This document shows, piece after piece, positions 6,231 through 10,374 of a DNA stretch of 10,374 nucleotides. Origin of the DNA: Deltaproteobacteria bacterium (GTDB lineage Bacteria; Desulfobacterota; DSM-4660; Desulfatiglandales; B25-G16). How positions within the stretch are numbered: position 1 is the stretch's first letter; every line of letters starts with the position of its first letter. The stretch covers positions 658,687 to 669,060 of the forward strand of contig CP070660.1 of assembly GCA_020355145.1 (NCBI GenBank), in the 5' to 3' direction. Made by a program: the position numbers and the translations under genes. A model generated the notes under the pieces. It was given only the letters and a program-made list of their open reading frames with translations, made no database searches and was not told where the DNA came from.

Positions 6231-8372
6231 TTATCTATCCAATTCATCTCTAACTGCCTTCCCAATGTTTTCTAACAGAAATGGCTTTCTTATATAAGCT
6301 CCCGCACCGAGCCTTCGAGCCTTCTTGACACGGTCTGTTTCAGAAAATCCACTGACGATTATCGCCTTCTGCTTAGGATGGCATTTGAGGATCCTTTTAT
6401 AGGTCTCAAGCCCATCAATTCCTGGCTCCATGATCATATCTAAAACCAAAAGGTCTGCTGAATTGTCTTTCAGGTAGTCAACGGCTTCTTCACCACTTAG
6501 AACTGATGTGACAGAATAGCCCAATCTCTTTAGTATCCGAGAGGCAATCTCTTTTTGTTCTTTTACATCATCGACCACCAAGATTGACTCTCCCTTGGCC
6601 ATATAGCCTTCAATTGATCGGGAGGGCTTCTCTTTGGCTACTTCTTTTCTGGTTACAGGGAAATAAAGGGTGAAGGTCGTTCCTCTTCCCTGAGTGCTTT
6701 GAACGTCAATATACCCCCTATGGTCCTTTACTGTCCCCCATACTACTGCCATCCCCAGCCCTGTCCCGCTTCTTCCCATCACCTTCTTCGTGTAGAATGG
6801 CTCAAATATCCTTTCCATTTCCTCTGTAGAAATACCCACTCCAGTGTCAGAAACAGTAAGGACAACATAGTCACCACCCTCTATATGGTCATAACCCCTT
6901 ATTGCTCTATCGATATATCGGTTTTCTGTGGATATGGAGATCTCTCCACCTTCGGGCATAGCCTCAGCTGCATTAGAGACTAAATTCATGACTGCCTTGG
7001 ATAGATGAACAGGAGAGCCCAAGATGTTAAGTAGATCTGCTTCGAGATCTGCTTCGAGTTTAACACTAGGATGAAAATCCTTCAGCTTTTCGTACTCTGG
7101 AGATATGAGATACTCAGATATAACACCAGTGAGGTTCACCACTTCCATAGCAGCAACCCCTCTTCTTACAAGAGTCAACAGGTCCTGAACAATTGTTGCG
7201 GCTTTCTGCCCTGACTCTTTTATGGTTAAAATAGGCTTTCTTAAGGGGCTGTCCTTTGCAAGATCAAGCAATAACAGTTCTGGATAACTTACAAGACCAG
7301 CCAGGATGTTGTTCAGGTCGTGAGCCACGCCTCCTGCAAGGGTTCCGATGGCCTCCATCTTTTGAGCACGCTGGAGTTGTCTCTCTAAGATCTTACGATC
7401 TGTAAGATCCCGGACCGAAATGATCAAGGCCGTTTTGCCGCTGTAGATGATTGGAGAAGCATTGATCTCTATATCGATCTTTTTCCCGCTCCGGCCGCGC
7501 AATTGAACTTCAAATGGCCTATTCATAGATTCATTCTTTAGGAGGGACCGAATAAGGTGGATATTAGTCCCAGTTTCTGAGGTGTCCAGGAGTGTCTCGA
7601 AGGGGATTCTTTCCAGATCATCAATGCTGTAGCCCGTGATCTCCTGATATTTTGGATTGGCATAGACGTGGAGTTTATCCACAATAATTGCGATGCCGTC
7701 GTTTGAGTTTTCAGATAAGGTTCTATATTTCGCTTCGGAATACTGCAAGTTTTCATAATTGAGGGTGCTGTGGACCGAGAGTGCAACAAAGTTGGCGATA
7801 ATATTGAAAAAGTTGACGTCATTAGCTTCAAAGATGTTGGCATCAGCATGACTGAGATTGAGAATCCCAATAGTCTTATTTTCGACCATTAAGGGAACTG
7901 AAAGGAGGCTGCCAATCTTAGCCCGGCTTTTTGATTGAGAAGCAAAAAGGGAAGAGTTTTTTGTATCCTGGATAAGCACAGGCCTTTTTTCGAGTAATGC
8001 CCGTCCGGCAGCTCCCTTCTCGGGTCTAAAATTATAGCATACTCCCTCCTTGGAAAAGACTTTACGTGCCTCAACCACATAGGTATTTTTTCCAGGCTCG
8101 GCAGCGGCAACTAAAAAGAGCTGGTTTTTGTCATCATCCATAAGCATGAGTGAGCAATTCCGGGCAATTGTATTATTTATGATGACATCCAAGATTAACT
8201 GACAGGCACGTTCAAAGCTGCGGACATGGAGGAGAGCCATCCCAATTTCACGAACCATGGAAAGCTCAGCGATTTTGTCCTCGAATCGGTTTTGGACTTC
8301 TCTGATTTGCTCACGGAGAAGTCTGTTTTCGTGCTCTAGCTCGTTTCTTCTCTCTTCGGTCATTTCAATCAT
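6231..8372 (-). CDS. Soluble GAF-PAS hybrid histidine kinase with C-terminal receiver
   Basis: Sensor kinase of 713 residues that autophosphorylates a histidine and passes the phosphate to its own receiver. Order: N-terminal coiled coil (5-37, heptad-like L/E/R-rich), GAF domain (about 47-205), PAS domain (about 212-328), HisKA (about 335-405) with AHDLNN and phospho-acceptor H351, HATPase (about 450-572) with N box N467, DTGVG (509-513), F box around F523-F526 and GTGLG (536-540), then a receiver (about 595-713) with D601/D602, phospho-acceptor D645, S674 and K696. All catalytic residues are present. There is no membrane segment, so the signal is cytoplasmic; the GAF or PAS ligand is unknown. 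No DNA-binding domain follows the receiver. It begins 8 bases after the HDOD gene's stop, with no strong ribosome site, so translation is probably coupled; ATG at 8363 is an alternative start. It carries a small in-frame tandem repeat near residue 443. Confidence 0.95.
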   Translation of the reverse strand: MIEMTEERRNELEHENRLLREQIREVQNRFEDKIAELSMVREIGMALLHVRSFERACQLILDVIINNTIARNCSLMLMDDDKNQLFLVAAAEPGKNTYVVEARKVFSKEGVCYNFRPEKGAAGRALLEKRPVLIQDTKNSSLFASQSKSRAKIGSLLSVPLMVENKTIGILNLSHADANIFEANDVNFFNIIANFVALSVHSTLNYENLQYSEAKYRTLSENSNDGIAIIVDKLHVYANPKYQEITGYSIDDLERIPFETLLDTSETGTNIHLIRSLLKNESMNRPFEVQLRGRSGKKIDIEINASPIIYSGKTALIISVRDLTDRKILERQLQRAQKMEAIGTLAGGVAHDLNNILAGLVSYPELLLLDLAKDSPLRKPILTIKESGQKAATIVQDLLTLVRRGVAAMEVVNLTGVISEYLISPEYEKLKDFHPSVKLEADLEADLLNILGSPVHLSKAVMNLVSNAAEAMPEGGEISISTENRYIDRAIRGYDHIEGGDYVVLTVSDTGVGISTEEMERIFEPFYTKKVMGRSGTGLGMAVVWGTVKDHRGYIDVQSTQGRGTTFTLYFPVTRKEVAKEKPSRSIEGYMAKGESILVVDDVKEQKEIASRILKRLGYSVTSVLSGEEAVDYLKDNSADLLVLDMIMEPGIDGLETYKRILKCHPKQKAIIVSGFSETDRVKKARRLGAGAYIRKPFLLENIGKAVRDELDR
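7033..7058 (-). repeat. 12-bp tandem repeat inside the kinase gene
   Basis: Two adjacent perfect copies of a 12-base unit (AGATCTGCTTCG on the plus strand, plus two further bases of a third copy). They encode the doubled peptide EADL-EADL at residues 440-447 in the linker between HisKA and the ATPase domain. The unit is a multiple of three, so the frame is kept. Replication slippage is the likely origin. Confidence 0.8.
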
Positions 8373-8380
8373 TGGGTACT

Positions 8381-9244
8381 TTAAGATATGATTCCAAGAA
8401 AATCTTCAATACTCTCACGCTGTTCTTCTAACTCCTTCAGGATAGTTTCCATGTCCCTATGGGTAAATCCTAGTTTCTGGCTTATGATTCGGACATTTTC
8501 CATTACTGGATCACCGCTATGGCCAATACCAGCTTTCTGGCACAAGAAATTTGCTAGCCGAACAATCATGGCATGATGCTGGTAGTCAGGGGGGCACGCA
8601 GCAAAATTGTGATGAAATCGGGCCGGCAAAAGGAGAGTGTCAGGGAAATTCCACCTTTCCATGAGATGTCCCGCAACGACAGCATGGTCTAAACCCAGTT
8701 TCTCCCTCTCTTTTTGATACAAAGGGATTTTGGTTTTCTTTGCATCTTCTAAAACTGTCCCGTACTCCTCGGGAAAATATATTGCGAGAATTACTTTGCC
8801 CGTATCGTGAAGAAGACCATTTAGAAAAATCTGCTCGGCCAGACTCGGATATCTTTTTTTTGCAATTTCCTTGGCAGACAAAGCGCACCCGATAGAATGA
8901 AGCCACAAATCTTTCATATCAAGTATCTGCTCAGCACCTTTTTGGCGGAAAGTGGAAAAGACACTCATCCCTATGGTTAGGCTGATGACTTCATCAAAGC
9001 CAATAATGGTTATGGCCCGGGTGATGGAGTCCACCTCCTTGGCCAAACCGTAGTAGGAAGAGTTGGCCAACCTAAGGAGTTTGTTGGATATAGCTTGATC
9101 CTTGCTTATAAAATCAGCTACATCCTTTGCCGATGTCCTTTCATCTCTGGCGACCTTCAGTATATTGGCCACGATTACGGGAAGGGTTGGCAGTTGTGTT
9201 CGTCTGTCACGAATAATGTCTGCGATTTTTTTATCTATTTCCAT
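8381..9244 (-). CDS. HDOD-domain signalling protein
   Basis: Cytoplasmic protein of 287 residues, mostly one HDOD domain (about 15-215). The family is related to HD hydrolases, is common in bacterial signal transduction and is usually thought to act through protein contacts; its biochemical activity is generally unknown. Visible marks are LPTLPVIVANIL (19-30), DQAISNKLLRLANSSYYG (about 49-66), a buried TRAITIIGFDEV helix (75-86), LWLHS (113-117), GLLHDTGK (143-150), LGLDHAVVAGHLMERWNFP (183-201) and RFHHN (209-213). The histidines and aspartate of the HD fold are thus retained. A charged helix ends the protein. GTG at 9247 lies directly before the chosen ATG and would add one residue; no strong ribosome site decides between them. 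The kinase gene follows after 8 bases, so the HDOD protein probably works with that kinase, for example as a partner or output module (inference). Confidence 0.92.
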   Translation of the reverse strand: MEIDKKIADIIRDRRTQLPTLPVIVANILKVARDERTSAKDVADFISKDQAISNKLLRLANSSYYGLAKEVDSITRAITIIGFDEVISLTIGMSVFSTFRQKGAEQILDMKDLWLHSIGCALSAKEIAKKRYPSLAEQIFLNGLLHDTGKVILAIYFPEEYGTVLEDAKKTKIPLYQKEREKLGLDHAVVAGHLMERWNFPDTLLLPARFHHNFAACPPDYQHHAMIVRLANFLCQKAGIGHSGDPVMENVRIISQKLGFTHRDMETILKELEEQRESIEDFLGIIS

Positions 9245-9369
9245 CACAGTAATTTCTTAATCAAAATCATACCTTACTTCGAGAAATAGCAGAGACCTGT
9301 AGTTTTTGGGACTGAAGCCACACCACAATATCTTAATATAGTCACTTCACCTGAAGGCGTGCCTCAAGA

Positions 9370-10374
9370 TTATTCTTTATCCAAAATTTTCCTTATGCTT
9401 TGAGATAACTCCTTCATACTGAATGGCTTCTGGATGAAACCATCACAACCTCTCTGCAATATCTCTGTGGCCTGGCCATCTATGCTGTACCCGCTTGAAA
9501 GGAGGACCTTTATGTCAGGGTTGATCTCCTTCATTCTGTCATAGGCCTCTCCACCGCCCATTCCCGGCATTACCATGTCAAGGAGGACCATAGCAATATT
9601 ATCCAGGTTTTTATTGTAGAGTTCTATTGCCTCTCGACCACCCTCAGCCAATAAGACTTCATAGCCCAGTTTTTTCAGCATCTGCTCACCGGCATCTAAG
9701 ACCATATCCTCATCGTCTACCAGAAGAATGGCCTCTTTACCCTTTAGGATCTCTTCAGGTAACTGCTTCTCTGTTATTACTTCCTTTTCGGATGAGGCTG
9801 GCAAATAGATGCTGAAGGTGGTTCCCTGCCCCTTCTTGGACTCCACATCAATATATCCGCCATGGGCCTTTATAATGCCATAAACAGAGGCCAATCCAAG
9901 ACCTGTGCCTTTGGCAAGGCCCTTTGCTGTAAAGAATGGGTCAAAGATGCGCTCTATGGTCTTTTTATCCATGCCTACACCAGTGTCAGTAACAGACACT
10001 AGGACATAGTTTCCTGGCTTTGCCTCATAGGGCTTACCAGTTATATCCTTATCGGTTACATTCATGGTCTTTAAGAAAAGATCCCCGCCCCCGGGCATGG
10101 CATCTGCAGCATTTACATAGAGGTTTAACAATACCTGCTCAATCTGCCCCTGGTCTGCTTTTATCCCGAATAGGTCTTTAGCAAACTCACGATGAACCCT
10201 GATCTCCTTTTTGGTCATATCAAAGGTATCAGAGATCTCTTTCACCAACTGGTTCAGACTTATGGGCCTGATCTCATATCCTCCCTTCCTGGCATATCCA
10301 AGGAGCTGGCTTGTCAGTTTAGATCCGTTTTGAACCTGTTTTTCAATGATCTTTAGCTTTTCATAATTGGTATG
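9370..10374 (-). CDS. Hybrid histidine kinase, C-terminal part (5' end outside window)
   Basis: The frame is open to the window's right edge, with 334 codons visible; the TTG at 10248 is internal. Counting from the edge, residues 4-33 (NYEKLKIIE...LTSQLLGYARKGGYE) are the second helix of the HisKA domain; the phospho-acceptor histidine lies just outside. The HATPase domain follows with N88 in the N box, DTGVG (130-134), FDPFFTAKG (144-152) and GTGLGLASVYGI (156-167). A linker (about 193-212) leads to a receiver (about 214-334) with D220/D221, phospho-acceptor D266 in LLDMVMPGMGG, S293/S294 and K316. The layout and wording resemble PAS-containing hybrid kinases of deltaproteobacteria, and it is a paralogue of the kinase at 6231. 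The sensory part cannot be seen. The HDOD gene follows on the same strand after about 120 bases, so it may share a transcript or have its own promoter. Confidence 0.93.
   Translation of the reverse strand, partial: HTNYEKLKIIEKQVQNGSKLTSQLLGYARKGGYEIRPISLNQLVKEISDTFDMTKKEIRVHREFAKDLFGIKADQGQIEQVLLNLYVNAADAMPGGGDLFLKTMNVTDKDITGKPYEAKPGNYVLVSVTDTGVGMDKKTIERIFDPFFTAKGLAKGTGLGLASVYGIIKAHGGYIDVESKKGQGTTFSIYLPASSEKEVITEKQLPEEILKGKEAILLVDDEDMVLDAGEQMLKKLGYEVLLAEGGREAIELYNKNLDNIAMVLLDMVMPGMGGGEAYDRMKEINPDIKVLLSSGYSIDGQATEILQRGCDGFIQKPFSMKELSQSIRKILDKE

Noticed and set aside
9248..9369. Promoter and short hairpin (CTTCA-CC-TGAAG) before the HDOD gene
   Set aside because: A TATGAT-like -10 exists on the minus strand but without a usable -35. 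The hairpin has five pairs and no T-run. I cannot support either as a feature.

Overview
The window looks like chromosomal DNA of an uncultured or little-studied deltaproteobacterium (Desulfobacterota-like). The evidence is the translation operon pheS-pheT followed by a short MerR-type regulator, a neighbourhood I associate with that group, together with soluble hybrid histidine kinases and an HDOD protein in the style of these bacteria. Base composition is moderate by eye. This placement is inferred from gene order and protein style, not from a phylogeny.

Left part (1-3642, + strand): the end of pheS (its 5' end lies outside the window), complete pheT, and a 107-residue MerR-like regulator whose start overlaps the pheT stop by 17 bases. 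The three genes look like one transcription unit. The ihfA gene that I recall between pheT and merR in several deltaproteobacteria is absent.

Middle part (3643-6230): a sparse, accessory-looking stretch. It holds a DMT/EamA-type permease (+), a small protein made of two copies of a 52-residue helix-turn-helix-like module ending in CQLGxF (-), and much apparently non-coding DNA. At 5580-5806 there is a decayed second copy of the 3' part of the MerR gene. It includes the stop codon and about 22 bases of 3' flank, and it carries a one-base frameshift. A short third match to the same gene lies at 5974-5990. The permease and the two-module gene therefore sit between two direct copies of the merR 3' end. 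This suggests an insertion or rearrangement at that end, although no recombinase gene is visible.

Right part (6231-10374, - strand): signalling genes, read leftward. First comes the C-terminal part of a hybrid histidine kinase running off the window. After a gap of about 120 bases comes an HDOD-domain protein, and then, 8 bases later, a GAF-PAS hybrid histidine kinase. The HDOD and GAF-PAS kinase genes are surely co-transcribed. Neither the HDOD protein nor the visible kinase sequences have membrane segments or a DNA-binding output domain, so signals are probably sensed in the cytoplasm and passed on by phosphotransfer or protein contact.

I see no rRNA, tRNA, CRISPR array, complete insertion sequence, phage gene or recognisable defence system. 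The most interesting items are the MerR fragment duplications flanking the two accessory genes and the uncharacterised two-module CQLGxF protein.
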